A DNA stretch of 64,000 nucleotides from Cytophaga sp. FL35 (GCF_014349235.1 NZ_JACSOH010000018.1:1-64000), one strand, 5' to 3'; counted from the first letter of the stretch, positions 15,097 through 25,933 are shown. The notes: generated by a model not told the origin, from the sequence alone. Made by a program: numbers and translations.

Positions 15097-16860
15097 ATGA
15101 AGTTTTTGAGAAATTTATTGGCAGCCATTTTGGGCTGTATCATAGCTTTTGGAATTGTGTTTATCGTGTTTATGGTATTCGCAAGTTTGCTGAGTAGTTC
15201 CGAAGAAACGGTCTCCGTTAAAGAAAATAGCGTTCTTGAGCTGCAATTACAGCAGCCTATAAGTGATTATGTGGGCGATAATGCTTTGGACCCTTTCGCT
15301 GGTGCACTTTTTGAGCAAAACCAGGGGTTGGATGAAATTTTACAGGCCATAGCTGTTGCCAAGGATGATGAGGATATTAAAGGAATCAGTATCAACAACA
15401 ATTTTATAATGGCCGGTCTGGCCCAGACCCAGGCCATCCGTCGGGCATTAAAGGAATTTAAGGAGAGCGGAAAGTTTGTATATACCTATGGAGATTTCTA
15501 CATGCAGAAAGACTATTATTTGGCGAGTGTGGCGGATAGTATTTTTCTAAATCCGGTGGGAGTATTGGATTTTCGTGGATTGTCTTCCGAAGTACTCTTT
15601 TTTAAGGATTTGCAGGAAAAAACCGGTGTAAAAATGGAGGTCATTCGCCATGGAAAATACAAAAGTGCCGTAGAGCCTTTTATTGCCAATGAGATGAGTG
15701 AAGCCAATAGGACCCAAATTAAAGAGTTGATCGGTTCGCTTTGGAGTTCAATGATCGATGAAATTTCCGAGGGTAGAAATATTTCGCAAGAAAACCTAAA
15801 TATCATTGCGGATACTTTGGGGGGAAGATCTCCAGAAATCGCTCTTAAATCAGGATTAATTGATGCTATTGCCTTTTATGATCAGTACGAACAGAAATTG
15901 AAAAAGGCCCTTGGTGTTACTGCTGATAAGGAGTTGAATGTGGTTCATTTAAGTGATTATGTCATCCGCTCCAACAAAAAGACACTCAAAAAAGGAAAGG
16001 ATAAAGTCGCCGTCGTATTTGCTCAAGGTGAAATCCTCTATGGGGAAGGAGGCCCGGATGTGATTGGCCAAGGAATTATCAATGAAGCTATCATAAAAGC
16101 CAGGGAAGATGAGGATGTAAAGGCCATTGTGTTGCGAGTGAATTCGCCAGGAGGCAGTGCCTTGACATCCGATATTATTTGGAGAGAGGTTGAATTGACC
16201 AAACAAGTGAAACCAGTGGTGGTTTCTATGGGAAATGTAGCGGCCTCGGGTGGTTATTATATTGCGGCAGGTGCCGATAAAATATTCGCAGAACCTACTA
16301 CTATTACGGGTTCTATTGGTGTTTTTGGGACCATTCCCAATATGGCCGGACTAGCCGAGGATATTGGTATTAACGCAGAACAAGTGGGTACGAACAAGAA
16401 CTCGGTAGAATATTCATTATTTGAGCCTTTGGACGATGGTTTTAAAGCTGTGGTGCAAGAAGGTATCGAAAGTACGTACCAAACTTTTCTACAGCGCGTA
16501 TCCCAAGGCAGGGGAATATCAATGGCCGAGGCCGATAGTTTAGCCCAAGGACGGGTTTGGAGCGGAGTGGACGCCCAAAGGTTGGGCTTGGTAGATGAGC
16601 TGGGCAACCTGGAAGCAGCTATTGCCGAAGCTGCTGAAATGGCAGAACTAGAAGAATATGGAATAAAAAAATTCCCAAAATACAAATCGGGCTTGGAGCG
16701 TTTTATGGAAGACCTTGGCGGCGCCTCGGCCAAAATAAAAGCTAAAATCATTGAAGATGAAATTGGTACGGAGGCCTATTCCATTCTAAAAGAAGTGAAT
16801 CATGCCATGAACCAAAAGGGGATTCAGGCAAGAATGCCTTTCGTTCTCGACATCAAATAA
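15097..16860 (+). CDS. sppA: Signal peptide peptidase SppA (long form)
   Basis: Membrane-bound serine protease that degrades cleaved signal peptides. An N-terminal membrane anchor (residues 8-33) is followed by two S49 domains. The Ser/Lys dyad is split as in the 67-kDa E. coli type: Lys189 in YKSAVEPF of the first half and Ser384 in AASGGYY of the second, with NSPGGSALTSDI before it. The length of 587 aa is normal. The promoter and leader lie upstream, and a strong bidirectional terminator follows. It is convergent with the OmpA-like gene. Confidence 0.96.
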   Translation: MKFLRNLLAAILGCIIAFGIVFIVFMVFASLLSSSEETVSVKENSVLELQLQQPISDYVGDNALDPFAGALFEQNQGLDEILQAIAVAKDDEDIKGISINNNFIMAGLAQTQAIRRALKEFKESGKFVYTYGDFYMQKDYYLASVADSIFLNPVGVLDFRGLSSEVLFFKDLQEKTGVKMEVIRHGKYKSAVEPFIANEMSEANRTQIKELIGSLWSSMIDEISEGRNISQENLNIIADTLGGRSPEIALKSGLIDAIAFYDQYEQKLKKALGVTADKELNVVHLSDYVIRSNKKTLKKGKDKVAVVFAQGEILYGEGGPDVIGQGIINEAIIKAREDEDVKAIVLRVNSPGGSALTSDIIWREVELTKQVKPVVVSMGNVAASGGYYIAAGADKIFAEPTTITGSIGVFGTIPNMAGLAEDIGINAEQVGTNKNSVEYSLFEPLDDGFKAVVQEGIESTYQTFLQRVSQGRGISMAEADSLAQGRVWSGVDAQRLGLVDELGNLEAAIAEAAEMAELEEYGIKKFPKYKSGLERFMEDLGGASAKIKAKIIEDEIGTEAYSILKEVNHAMNQKGIQARMPFVLDIK

Positions 16861-16880
16861 TTTAAGACTTATACAAAATA

Positions 16881-16905
16881 AAATCGCCCCATGTCGGGGC
16901 GATTT
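16881..16905. terminator. Bidirectional terminator between sppA and the OmpA-like gene
   Basis: AAATCGCCCC (16881-16890) and GGGGCGATTT (16896-16905) form a perfect 10-bp stem with a 5-base loop, flanked by A and T runs. It serves both convergent genes. Confidence 0.92.
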
Positions 16906-16927
16906 TTGGTTTAAGTGTATGGTTGGT

Positions 16928-19021
16928 CTATTTGACCAAATTAATTTCTACCCTTCGGTTTTTAGCTCTACCATCCTTGTACATATTGGTAGCAATGGGT
17001 TTACTTTCTCCGTATCCAATAGCTTCTAATCTAGAGGCATCGATTCCTTTATCGATCAAAAATTGTTTTACCGCCTTAGCTCTAGACTCGGATAACCTTT
17101 GATTGGTCTGCACAGACCCAATACTGTCCGTATGGCCTTCTACGGTAAAGTTGGCATCGGGAAATTCGTTCAAAATCTGAATAATATCAACTAAGGCAGT
17201 GGTAGATTCTGGCTTAATAGTCGCTTTTCCAGGATTGAACAAAATAGTCTTGGCATATTCGTTCAAGGTCTTTTGTACTTCCTCGGTTACCTCAGGGCAT
17301 CCTTGATTGGCAACGGTTCCGGCTACTTCAGGGCATTGATCATCTTTATCGAGAATTCCATCTCCATCAGCATCTGGCCAAGGGCAACCCTTATTTTCAG
17401 CAGGTCCGGCTTCTTGCGGGCAAGCATCATCCTTATCCAATACAGTGTCACCATCAGTATCCTCCCAAGGACATCCATTGTTTGCAGCCTCTCCAGCTTC
17501 ATCGGGGCATTGGTCTTCATTGTCGTTTACCCCATCTCCGTCTGTATCTGGCCAAGGGCATCCATTGTTTTCTACCGGTCCGTACTCATCAGGGCAGTTA
17601 TCTTTTTTGTTTACAATGCCATCACCGTCCCTATCTTTTGGTTTTCCTTGGTACACCGGTATTTTGAGTCCGGCATAGACATCGGCGGCTTTAGAGTTAT
17701 CACTTACCAATAACGATAGTACGGAACCGGAACCTATGTAGAGTGGCCCAGCCCTAAAGCCTGCGCCCCATTGTGCTCCTGCACCATGTACCAAGCCTAC
17801 TGGCATATAAAAACTAAACCACTTGCTTTCAAACCTTGGTGTCAAATAAACGTTATTGGCCGTACGGCTAACATTTCTTTTAGTGTTGGAGGTAAGTGAA
17901 AGGTCCGTGTTCAAGTTTAAATAGAACTTACTCGCCATGGCCCAATCCACATTTAAATGCAAAGCGGTTGGTAAGACCCATTTGGAAGAACCGCCCGTAT
18001 CCGTTTCTGTATATAGATTCTCTAGAATTTCTTCTATAGTCTCTTGCTCTTCAAAAGTATCTTCGTTCACCACACCTGTAATATCATACAAACTTTCGGA
18101 GCCATTTTTATAATTGATGCTACCAATATCTGTAAGTGAAAGTCCAACTTTTAATTTGTATTTGTTGAGGTGTTTATAGGTCATTGCGTCATTATCGTTG
18201 GAACTGTAGGAAGCGTAATCTGGTCTATACTCATAAATGAAACCAAGATCGGCCCCAAAACCGGTAGCGCCTTCCACGATTTCCAAATCAAAATCGTCTA
18301 GATCTTCATTGATGTTTTGACTGTGACCGTAATATACTTCCCCCTGAGAGGTGATGCTTCCGGTAGTGTTGCCTCCGCCTAAATCCGTACCATCCGCGTC
18401 ATAGTCAATTTCCACGTTGCTTCCACTGGCATAGGCGTTTCCTAGTCCTTGTAAATATTTAAGGGAAAGACCTCCTTTCAAAAAGTGTTGGTCTTTGTTC
18501 ATAAGAATAGTGGCATACGAAATACCAACTTCCGCCCAAGCGTTGGCCGTTAGGTAGAAGTTACCTTCGTTTACCATAAAATCTTCGTTCTCATCAAACT
18601 CATCTGCCAAACTTTCATAGGTTTGACCATCAATTTCGTTGATGTTGTATCCTACTCTTCCGCGGGAGAAGATAGCAATGGAGTTATTTTTGTTGATGTT
18701 GAACATGAACGATGGTCCAAGTACATCGGCATTTCCAATGAGATTGTTGCTGGTTTTTGGCGACTTATTGCCGTTTTCGTCAAAATCAAAATCGGCATCC
18801 AGCACATCGCCCAATTTAACGCCATAGTAATCGTTTCCGAAGAAAACGCTGGCACCCACCAGGTTTACATCGGTTTTGAACCTTGAATCTACAATATTGG
18901 CCGGGTTGCTTATAATACCGTGAACACCACTGTAATTATCGGACAGATAACCTATGTAAGACTGCGCCTTTACGGTAGCTGCCCCTACCAAAAGGAGTCC
19001 GGTTATAATGGTTTTTTTCAT
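16928..19021 (-). CDS. OmpA-family outer membrane protein with thrombospondin type-3 repeats
   Basis: A 697-aa outer membrane protein. A signal peptide (cleavage near VKAQS, about residue 20) is followed by an N-terminal beta-rich domain of the DUF5723 kind (about 25-430). Four calcium-binding thrombospondin type-3 repeats follow (about 455-580, pattern DxDGDGIxDxxDxCP with NNGCPWP spacers), then the C-terminal OmpA peptidoglycan-binding domain ([28 protein letters not shown]). It likely links the outer membrane to the cell wall. The repeat DNA is also repetitive. It stands alone, convergent with sppA and divergent from the queuosine transporter gene. Confidence 0.92.
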   Translation of the reverse strand: MKKTIITGLLLVGAATVKAQSYIGYLSDNYSGVHGIISNPANIVDSRFKTDVNLVGASVFFGNDYYGVKLGDVLDADFDFDENGNKSPKTSNNLIGNADVLGPSFMFNINKNNSIAIFSRGRVGYNINEIDGQTYESLADEFDENEDFMVNEGNFYLTANAWAEVGISYATILMNKDQHFLKGGLSLKYLQGLGNAYASGSNVEIDYDADGTDLGGGNTTGSITSQGEVYYGHSQNINEDLDDFDLEIVEGATGFGADLGFIYEYRPDYASYSSNDNDAMTYKHLNKYKLKVGLSLTDIGSINYKNGSESLYDITGVVNEDTFEEQETIEEILENLYTETDTGGSSKWVLPTALHLNVDWAMASKFYLNLNTDLSLTSNTKRNVSRTANNVYLTPRFESKWFSFYMPVGLVHGAGAQWGAGFRAGPLYIGSGSVLSLLVSDNSKAADVYAGLKIPVYQGKPKDRDGDGIVNKKDNCPDEYGPVENNGCPWPDTDGDGVNDNEDQCPDEAGEAANNGCPWEDTDGDTVLDKDDACPQEAGPAENKGCPWPDADGDGILDKDDQCPEVAGTVANQGCPEVTEEVQKTLNEYAKTILFNPGKATIKPESTTALVDIIQILNEFPDANFTVEGHTDSIGSVQTNQRLSESRAKAVKQFLIDKGIDASRLEAIGYGESKPIATNMYKDGRAKNRRVEINLVK

Positions 19022-19117
19022 GCTTGGTAATTTTTAGGTTATTTTTGTTGTGTTGCAATAACGACCGTTGAACGGGTAAATTGTACATTTTAGCGATTAT
19101 CCTAAAGAAAAGAGCCT

Positions 19118-19828
19118 ATGACCATTAAAGACAAGCGCCTTGCCTATAAAATATATCTGTATTTGGGGGCGCTTTTTATCACGTCTTTGGTGGTTTCCAA
19201 CCTTATTTTTCAAAAGTTTTTTTATTGGAACCCCTTTGGGGAAGTAGAGATTTTTGGAGTTTCCTTATTCGAGATCTCCGTAGGAATTTTGCCGTACCCT
19301 ATCACTTTTTTAATTACCGATTTGATTTCCGAAATTTTTGGTAGGCAAAAGGCGAATCAGATAGTTACGGCCGGTATTTTTGCCTCTTTTTTCTCCATGG
19401 CCATTGTTTTGGTAGCCGAGGTGGCCCCGGCCATTGAATCGTCTCCCATTAATGACGAGACCTTTACCCAAGTTTTTGCACTGTCGCCCATTGCTGTTTT
19501 CGCTTCAATGATAGCCTATCTTCTAGCTCAGTACGTGGATATTGCGATTTATCACTTCTGGAAAAAACTGACCAAGGGAAAATATCTTTGGCTCAGAAAT
19601 AACTTTTCCACTTTTCTTTCCCAGTTTATAGACACCTTTACCGTAGTGGGCCTTTTGTGTGTTTTTAAAATTCTTCCGTGGGACCTATTTTTTGGTTTGG
19701 TGGTAAGCGGTTTTATTTTTAAGATATTTATAGCATTTATCGACACTCCTTTCCTTTATCTTTTCGTATATATTCTAAGAAAACGGTTCAAACTCAAGGT
19801 TGGTGAAGAAATTGAGCTCGAGGTATAA
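19118..19828 (+). CDS. Queuosine precursor transporter (YhhQ/VUT family)
   Basis: A 236-aa inner-membrane protein with about six membrane segments. Family marks are PYPITFLITDLISEIFG and WLRNNFSTFLSQFIDT, which fit the YhhQ-type vitamin/queuosine precursor transporters taking up 7-cyano-7-deazaguanine or preQ1 for tRNA queuosine. The length is normal. No preQ1 riboswitch is recognisable in the 96-base upstream gap. It is a monocistronic gene between the OmpA-like and AsmA genes. Substrate is inferred from the family. Confidence 0.88.
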   Translation: MTIKDKRLAYKIYLYLGALFITSLVVSNLIFQKFFYWNPFGEVEIFGVSLFEISVGILPYPITFLITDLISEIFGRQKANQIVTAGIFASFFSMAIVLVAEVAPAIESSPINDETFTQVFALSPIAVFASMIAYLLAQYVDIAIYHFWKKLTKGKYLWLRNNFSTFLSQFIDTFTVVGLLCVFKILPWDLFFGLVVSGFIFKIFIAFIDTPFLYLFVYILRKRFKLKVGEEIELEV

Positions 19829-19960
19829 TATACCCTTGTTTTACGAGTTCTATCGATACGACCAATAATGGGTATAATTGAGCCAAAGTAGAAAATGAAA
19901 TTTCAATAGGTTGGCAGTTCTTCGGGACAAAGGCCCGATTGAAGTTACAATTACAGAAAT

Positions 19961-22708
19961 ATGCGAAAAAAAATCTTAAAAATTATAGGTGTTGTAATCG
20001 TTTTGATCCTTGGAATTTTAATTGCGATACCTTTCTTTTTGGAAGCGAAAATAGGAGACCTCATCAAAAATAATGTCAACAACAATGTGAATGCTACCCT
20101 CGATTTTTCCGAGGCAGATTTAAGTCTCATTGGCAGTTTTCCAAATGCCGAAGTAAGCTTAAAGGACGTGTCTTTGGTAAACAAGGCACCATTTGAGGGA
20201 GATACGTTGTTTGCTTCCAAAGAGCTATCCTTGAAAATGGGGATTGGAGAACTTTTTAAAGGTGCGGGCGAACCTATTGGTATCAAAAGTTTGATCGTGA
20301 ACGGCGCCCTCCTTCAAATGACTATTGACAAGGAAGAGAATGCCAGTTTTGATATCGCCAAGGAATCTGAGACTCCAGCGGCCACTCCTTCGAAGGATTC
20401 TGCAACGGACGGTTTCAGTTTTGATATGCAATCATACGAAATTACCAATGCGAGAATCATTTATGATGACCGATCTACGGGTATTAAATTGGTCATTGAA
20501 GAAATGCAACACAAAGGAACTGGAGACCTTTCTTTGAGTACTTCAGAATTACAGACCCAGACCAATGCATTGGTTTCTTTTGAAATGGACAGCTCCAATT
20601 ACCTTAATAGAAATAAGGTACAATTAGATGCCTTGATCGGTATTGACTTGAACGAGAACAAGTATTCATTTCTGAAGAATGAAGCCTATGTGAACCAGTT
20701 GCCACTTGTTTTTGATGGTTTTGTAAAGGTGAACGAAACCAACCAAGAGATAGATATTAGCTTCAAAACGCCTTCTTCTGATTTTAGAAATTTCTTGGCG
20801 GTGATTCCTGAAACCTATTCCAAGAATATCGAGAACGTAAAAACGACCGGTAATTTTGAATTGCAAGGGAAGTTTGCCGGCATAGTGGATGAGGAGCATA
20901 TTCCTAAATTCAATATTAGAATCAATTCTGAGAACGCTTCTTTCAAATATCCTGATTTACCAAAATCGGTAAGAAATGTTTTTATCGATACCGAAATAAA
21001 CAACACCACCGGACTAGTAGAAGACACTTATGTAGATATTGAAAAACTGTCCTTTATGATTGATGAAGATGTTTTTAATATGAACGCCAATATCACGGAG
21101 CTCATGGGCAATATGAAGGTGAAAGCCCATATAGACGGTAAAATGAATCTGGCAAACATAGAAAAGGCGTATCCCGTTCCCCCGGGACTTAATCTAAAGG
21201 GGTTGCTAACGGCAGATATTACTACTGCCTTTGACATGAACTCCATTGAAAAAGAGCAATATGCCAATACGAAAACCAATGGAACGTTAAACCTTAACGA
21301 TTTTGAATACAAGTCAGAAGATATACCCAATCCGGTAAAATTAAAGACCACTAATGTAACCTTCAATCCGCAGACAGTTACCTTGAACAAATTAAACGGT
21401 AGTACTGGTAAAACCGATTTTAACGCCACCGGTACCATCAATAATTTCTTGGGCTTCCTGTTCAATGACGAAAATGTAGAAGGTAATTTCGATTTGAATT
21501 CCAACGTGTTTTCACTGGACGATTTTATGGTAGCGGAAGAGGTAAGTCCCAAAAAGGAAGGTGAGAGCAGCAGTTCTGAAAAAACGGGAGGCAGCGTAAC
21601 GGAAGAACGAATAAAAATTCCTGCCTTTTTAGATGCTACTATCAATGCGAATGCCGGCACTGTACTATATGACAATCTTACCCTAAAAGACGTAAAAGGA
21701 ACTTTAAGAATTAAGGATGAAAAGGCTTCCCTTTCTAATATGACTTCCTCCATTTTTGATGGGAAAATGGCATTTAATGGAGAAGTTTCTACAAAAGGGG
21801 AAACTTCAACCTTTGCGATGAAACTTGGAATGGACAAGCTGGAAATAGGAGAAACCTTTCAATCTTTGGAACTATTCAAATCCTTGGCACCCATTGCCAA
21901 TATTTTAAAGGGAAAACTGGATTCTGATATTCAGCTTTCAGGAAATTTAACTGACGATTTACTGCCTGATTTGTTAACGCTAAGCGGAAATGTGTTGGCC
22001 AACATCATGACGCGTGAAATCAATTCAGAGGAAGCCCCTCTTTTAACTGCTCTGGATGGGAAATTGGATTTTATCGATTTGCAAAAATTGAATCTTGATG
22101 ATTTAAAGACCAAGCTGTCTTTTGAAAATGGTTTGGTGACGGTAAAACCTTTCACGTTAAAGTATAAAGACATTGCCATAAACGTAGATGGTAGCCATTC
22201 ATTTGATGAAAAGTTGAATTACAAGGCTACCATGGAAGTACCTGCCAAATATTTAGGTACTGAAATCAATAAGCTCATTGCACAAATTGATGACAACAAT
22301 TTAGAAAATTTGACCATACCGGTTGTGGCCAATATTGGTGGAAATTACAGTAGTCCCAATGTTTCTACAGACTTAACGGCCGGAGTAAAATCATTGACCA
22401 ATCAGTTGATTGAAATTCAAAAGCAAAAATTGGTCAATAAAGGGAAGGACAAAGCCAAAGATTTGATTGGGGATGTGCTAAATAAAAACAAGTCTACAAC
22501 CGATTCCACTAAAACTAACAATGATACCAAAGAGGATGTGAAACAAGTTATCGGAGGTATTTTGGGAGGAAGCAAAAAAGACACGGCAAAAACTACCGAA
22601 AAGGATACGGTAAAGAAATCCGGTGAAGATGTCGTAAAGGAAAAAGCTAAAAGTATCTTGGGAAGTCTTTTAAATAAGAAGAAATCGGAGGAGGGTTCTG
22701 GTAATTAA
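19961..22708 (+). CDS. AsmA-family envelope protein
   Basis: A 915-aa protein anchored by one N-terminal membrane segment (residues 5-27) with the rest in the periplasm. It has the repetitive beta-strand pattern of AsmA proteins and an AsmA-like C-terminal domain (about 600-820, e.g. FNGEVSTKGETSTFAMKLGM). Such proteins are thought to form lipid-conducting bridges between membranes. The last ~95 residues are low-complexity Lys/Thr/Asp with repeated DTxK and LGSLLNKKK-like pieces, probably disordered. Its stop overlaps the convergent aminotransferase gene by 4 bases. Confidence 0.88.
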   Translation: MRKKILKIIGVVIVLILGILIAIPFFLEAKIGDLIKNNVNNNVNATLDFSEADLSLIGSFPNAEVSLKDVSLVNKAPFEGDTLFASKELSLKMGIGELFKGAGEPIGIKSLIVNGALLQMTIDKEENASFDIAKESETPAATPSKDSATDGFSFDMQSYEITNARIIYDDRSTGIKLVIEEMQHKGTGDLSLSTSELQTQTNALVSFEMDSSNYLNRNKVQLDALIGIDLNENKYSFLKNEAYVNQLPLVFDGFVKVNETNQEIDISFKTPSSDFRNFLAVIPETYSKNIENVKTTGNFELQGKFAGIVDEEHIPKFNIRINSENASFKYPDLPKSVRNVFIDTEINNTTGLVEDTYVDIEKLSFMIDEDVFNMNANITELMGNMKVKAHIDGKMNLANIEKAYPVPPGLNLKGLLTADITTAFDMNSIEKEQYANTKTNGTLNLNDFEYKSEDIPNPVKLKTTNVTFNPQTVTLNKLNGSTGKTDFNATGTINNFLGFLFNDENVEGNFDLNSNVFSLDDFMVAEEVSPKKEGESSSSEKTGGSVTEERIKIPAFLDATINANAGTVLYDNLTLKDVKGTLRIKDEKASLSNMTSSIFDGKMAFNGEVSTKGETSTFAMKLGMDKLEIGETFQSLELFKSLAPIANILKGKLDSDIQLSGNLTDDLLPDLLTLSGNVLANIMTREINSEEAPLLTALDGKLDFIDLQKLNLDDLKTKLSFENGLVTVKPFTLKYKDIAINVDGSHSFDEKLNYKATMEVPAKYLGTEINKLIAQIDDNNLENLTIPVVANIGGNYSSPNVSTDLTAGVKSLTNQLIEIQKQKLVNKGKDKAKDLIGDVLNKNKSTTDSTKTNNDTKEDVKQVIGGILGGSKKDTAKTTEKDTVKKSGEDVVKEKAKSILGSLLNKKKSEEGSGN

Positions 22709-23988
22709 GTCCGAGCCGCTATAGTTTTTAAAGCTTTGATAAATTGGTCCAATTCATTGGTAGTAGTAAAAACATTGGGGCTAATTCGACAACCATGCAC
22801 ATTGGCCCCGTCAACGGCTACCGTAAAAATTTTGAATTCCTCCATCAGCGTATCGGCCAGTTGTTTGGGAGTAAGGTGGGCCATACCCACATTCGCAATA
22901 CCGCAGCTGCGTTTGGGGTCTTCCGGGGTGTTTAGAATGATGTTTTTCGTTTCTCTCACCGCATCGCTCCAATAATGCTGAAGAAAACGAAGACGTTCTT
23001 CTTTCCGTTCCATACCAATGGCTTCATGATAATCTATGGCATCGTTAATGGTCAAATCAGTATGCACTGGATGCGTGCCCGTATGGTTCAATCTTCCAAT
23101 ATCCTCTGGTTTTCGGTTATGTTCGGCCAGTAGCGGCCAAATTTTCGGAATGTTCTTTTTCGAGACGTATAAAAATCCTGCTCCCAAGGGAGTCGCTAAC
23201 CATTTATGCAAACTGGTGCCGTAATAATCGCAGTTAAGTTCTTCGATATCAACATCAAAATGACCAATGCAATGGGCGCCGTCCACCAAAACTTCAATAC
23301 CCTTTTCATGGGCCATATCACAGATTTTTCTAATAGGAAGTATGTGTCCTGTAATGTTGATCATGTGACTTACGAAAATCAATTTGGTGTCGGGAGTGAT
23401 CTGCTCGCGGTATAGTTGTACAATTTCTTCATCGTTTTTGGGATGATTGGGAACGGATAGCATTTTATTCACCATCCCATAGCGTTTGGAGGCCAGTTTG
23501 AATTGGTCTAGCATAGAACCATAATCTTGCTCTGCCATTATAGCTTCATCTCCTTTCTGCCAAGGATACCCGGTAATCACCATATCCAATGATTCCGTGG
23601 CATTTCTGGTAATAATGAGCTCTTCTTTTGAGCAACCCACCATTTGTGCCAGACGACCGGCTACGGCTTTTTTGTTGTCCCGTTGTACCGTTCGCATGTA
23701 GTAAGAACCTTCCCGATTCACCATTTCCATATGTTTCGTGAGTTTCTCTCTCGTGGGTCGTGGAATAATGTTGTAATAGCCACTTTCCAAATTGATGTAA
23801 TCGGGTTTCAAATCATAATCTCCCCTGATTTTCAACCAGAAATCTTCGTTGATTTCTTCAAAAGCAGTCTTTTTCTTGGGGAAATAGGGTTGGCCTTGTC
23901 CTATTTGAGGGAGTAGGGGACTGGCTATAACTACTTGACCCAGTCTTTTTAGGAAGGTTCTTTTCTGCATGCCGGTTGGTTTTGCCAT
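22705..23988 (-). CDS. PLP-dependent aminotransferase class V protein with Tat-like leader
   Basis: A 427-aa fold-type I PLP enzyme close to the isopenicillin-N epimerase/cysteine desulfurase branch. The PLP lysine is in TSLHKWLATPLG (about residue 262), the cofactor Asp is in VLVDGAHCIGH, and RNATESLD binds phosphate. The N-terminus MQKRTFLKRLGQVV followed by a hydrophobic stretch resembles a Tat signal with KR in place of RR, suggesting export. The reaction is unknown; epimerase, lyase and aminotransferase are all possible. ATG at codon 7 is an alternative start. It overlaps the convergent AsmA gene by 4 bases. Confidence 0.88.
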   Translation of the reverse strand: MAKPTGMQKRTFLKRLGQVVIASPLLPQIGQGQPYFPKKKTAFEEINEDFWLKIRGDYDLKPDYINLESGYYNIIPRPTREKLTKHMEMVNREGSYYMRTVQRDNKKAVAGRLAQMVGCSKEELIITRNATESLDMVITGYPWQKGDEAIMAEQDYGSMLDQFKLASKRYGMVNKMLSVPNHPKNDEEIVQLYREQITPDTKLIFVSHMINITGHILPIRKICDMAHEKGIEVLVDGAHCIGHFDVDIEELNCDYYGTSLHKWLATPLGAGFLYVSKKNIPKIWPLLAEHNRKPEDIGRLNHTGTHPVHTDLTINDAIDYHEAIGMERKEERLRFLQHYWSDAVRETKNIILNTPEDPKRSCGIANVGMAHLTPKQLADTLMEEFKIFTVAVDGANVHGCRISPNVFTTTNELDQFIKALKTIAART

Positions 23989-24132
23989 TTAAGATACAAG
24001 ATAAACCGGCCACTTACATTATTGAATTGTAGAATTGGTAATTTCTCAAATAGGGAATGCTTCCCCTAACAATTACCAAAAATGCACATTTTTAAATAAG
24101 CAATTTATAAAATGAGAGAATTAGGAATACGA

Positions 24133-24831
24133 TCACTCCTTTCTTTTCTTGTCCCACCAAACATAAGCTATAAAAATGATAAGACTTACGAGAGAACCCC
24201 AGAATAAACCTGTTTTTAGGTTATGGGTATTCTTTCCTAAAAAAGCAATAAAAAGGGTAAGTGGGGCGATACCGAGAAGGGTGGCTCCAATGAACTTCCA
24301 ATAGCCCATTCTTAATATGCCACCGACAAAGCTAATGGCGTCATTTGATAGAAAAGGGTTTAGCCGGGTGACAATAACGGCCCAAAAGCCATAATTGTCT
24401 AAAAAGGCTTCCACTTTTTCTTCAGATTTCTGTCCGATGATTTTTTCTATTTTTCCTTGCCCTAGCACATGACCGAGACCATAACCCACACTAGAAGCCA
24501 AATAAACGGAAGCGAATACAATGAGACTGCCCCACAATGGACCGTATGCTAAAATGGAAACCACCATCAACATAACAGATGGAATAACAATAAGAAACAT
24601 TTGGGCTATCATTGCCACTATGAGAACTAACGGCCCCCAGGCCCCAAATTGCTCTACCCAATTTTTGGTTTTTTCCCTATCACCACTGCTCAACACCTGC
24701 CAAGCTTCCGAGAAAAAATCCTTTACTGATGGAAAAACAAAGTAAGAGATAACCAACAATAGTAGAATGGCCAATGAGATTATCATTGGCCATTTACTTT
24801 TTTCGGTAGATTTTTTCTTTTCCGAACCCAT
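24133..24831 (-). CDS. TVP38/TMEM64-family membrane protein
   Basis: A 232-aa inner-membrane protein with five to six hydrophobic segments. The VTRLNPFLSNDAISFVGG motif with the nearby GYGLGHVLG marks the TVP38/TMEM64 branch of the DedA superfamily, whose members are thought to move lipids across membranes. The C-terminus is Lys/Arg-rich (WWDKKRKE), as in cytoplasmic tails. It lies 3 bases downstream of the oxidoreductase gene, so the two are probably co-transcribed. The 144 bases after it, up to the aminotransferase gene, show nothing clear. Confidence 0.9.
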   Translation of the reverse strand: MGSEKKKSTEKSKWPMIISLAILLLLVISYFVFPSVKDFFSEAWQVLSSGDREKTKNWVEQFGAWGPLVLIVAMIAQMFLIVIPSVMLMVVSILAYGPLWGSLIVFASVYLASSVGYGLGHVLGQGKIEKIIGQKSEEKVEAFLDNYGFWAVIVTRLNPFLSNDAISFVGGILRMGYWKFIGATLLGIAPLTLFIAFLGKNTHNLKTGLFWGSLVSLIIFIAYVWWDKKRKE

Positions 24832-24834
24832 TAG

Positions 24835-25830
24835 TTAGGCTTTAACCACCATTTTACCCTTATTTTTTCCTTTAAAAATATCAAGAAACGCCTGAGGGGT
24901 GTTCTTAAAACCTTCTACAATGGTCTCTTCATGGGTGATTTTTCCTTCTTGCAGCCATTGGGCCAGTTGCTGAATGGCATTTCCAAAATCTTTGGCGTGG
25001 TCGCGAACCAAAAAGCCCTGCATCAGAACCGTCTTTTTGACTAAGATTCCTTCATGTCTAGGACCCTGTGGAACCTCCTTTTCGTTATAAAGGGAAATGG
25101 CTCCGCAATTGATGACCCTGCCATTCTTATTAATATTGTTCAAGGCAGAATCCAAAATATCGCCGCCCACATTATCATAATATACATCTACGCCGTTAGG
25201 GCAAGCTTTTGCAATGGCTTCCGTCATGTTATCCGTGGTTTTGTAATTAATGCCTTCATCGAAACCGAACTTTTCTTTCATCAAGGCCAATTTATCATCG
25301 CTTCCGGCAATACCTACTACATGACAACCCCTTATTTTACCTATTTGTCCAACGGTACTACCTACTGCACCGCTTGCCCCGGAAACTAATAGTGTTTCCC
25401 CTTCTTTTAAATCGGCAATTTTTTCTAGACTAATGTAGGCGGTTAATCCAGTAAGGCCTAAAATGCCTAGGTAAGCAGAATGTGGTGCTTTATTGGGGTC
25501 TACTTTGTTCAGTCCCGTGCCGGAGGAAACCTGAAATTCCTTCCATTTCAACATTCCAAAAACAAAATCACCTTTTTCAAAATTGGAATTTTTGCTTTCC
25601 ACAACCTCGGCAACAATTGTAGACTCCATAGGTTCGTTCAGTTGAAAAGGGTCAATGTAAGATTCTACATCTCGCATACGTCCCCTTAAATAAGGATCCA
25701 CTGAGATGTATTTTGATTCCAATAGAATTTCACCATCGTTGGGACTGGGTTTATCCTCTGTAGCAAATTCGAAATCACTTAGCTGAGGTTCGCCCTCAGG
25801 TCTGTTGGCGAGTTTTATAACATTGTTCAT
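24835..25830 (-). CDS. NADP-dependent oxidoreductase, MDR superfamily
   Basis: A 331-aa zinc-free medium-chain reductase of the leukotriene B4 dehydrogenase/curcumin reductase type, which reduces double bonds of alpha,beta-unsaturated carbonyls with NADPH. The GroES-like N-terminal half has YISVDPYLRGRM, typical of this branch. The Rossmann half has LVSGASGAVGSTVGQIGK and DVYYDNVGGDILDSAL. The length is normal. It is first in a two-gene operon with the TVP38-type membrane protein. The physiological substrate is unknown. Confidence 0.93.
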   Translation of the reverse strand: MNNVIKLANRPEGEPQLSDFEFATEDKPSPNDGEILLESKYISVDPYLRGRMRDVESYIDPFQLNEPMESTIVAEVVESKNSNFEKGDFVFGMLKWKEFQVSSGTGLNKVDPNKAPHSAYLGILGLTGLTAYISLEKIADLKEGETLLVSGASGAVGSTVGQIGKIRGCHVVGIAGSDDKLALMKEKFGFDEGINYKTTDNMTEAIAKACPNGVDVYYDNVGGDILDSALNNINKNGRVINCGAISLYNEKEVPQGPRHEGILVKKTVLMQGFLVRDHAKDFGNAIQQLAQWLQEGKITHEETIVEGFKNTPQAFLDIFKGKNKGKMVVKA

Positions 25831-25933
25831 TTCTCCGATTTTTTAAATTGGATATACAAAAATAGAGTCTAGCGGATAGGTAGTTTGACCTAAAAGCAGT
25901 TGTTTTTTGCGCGAATGCCGCTATACTGTTTAA

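Noticed and set aside
21028-21837. 269-aa minus-strand open frame within the AsmA gene
   Set aside because: Ser/Phe/Leu-rich shadow of a coding strand with few stop-generating codons; no recognisable domain.
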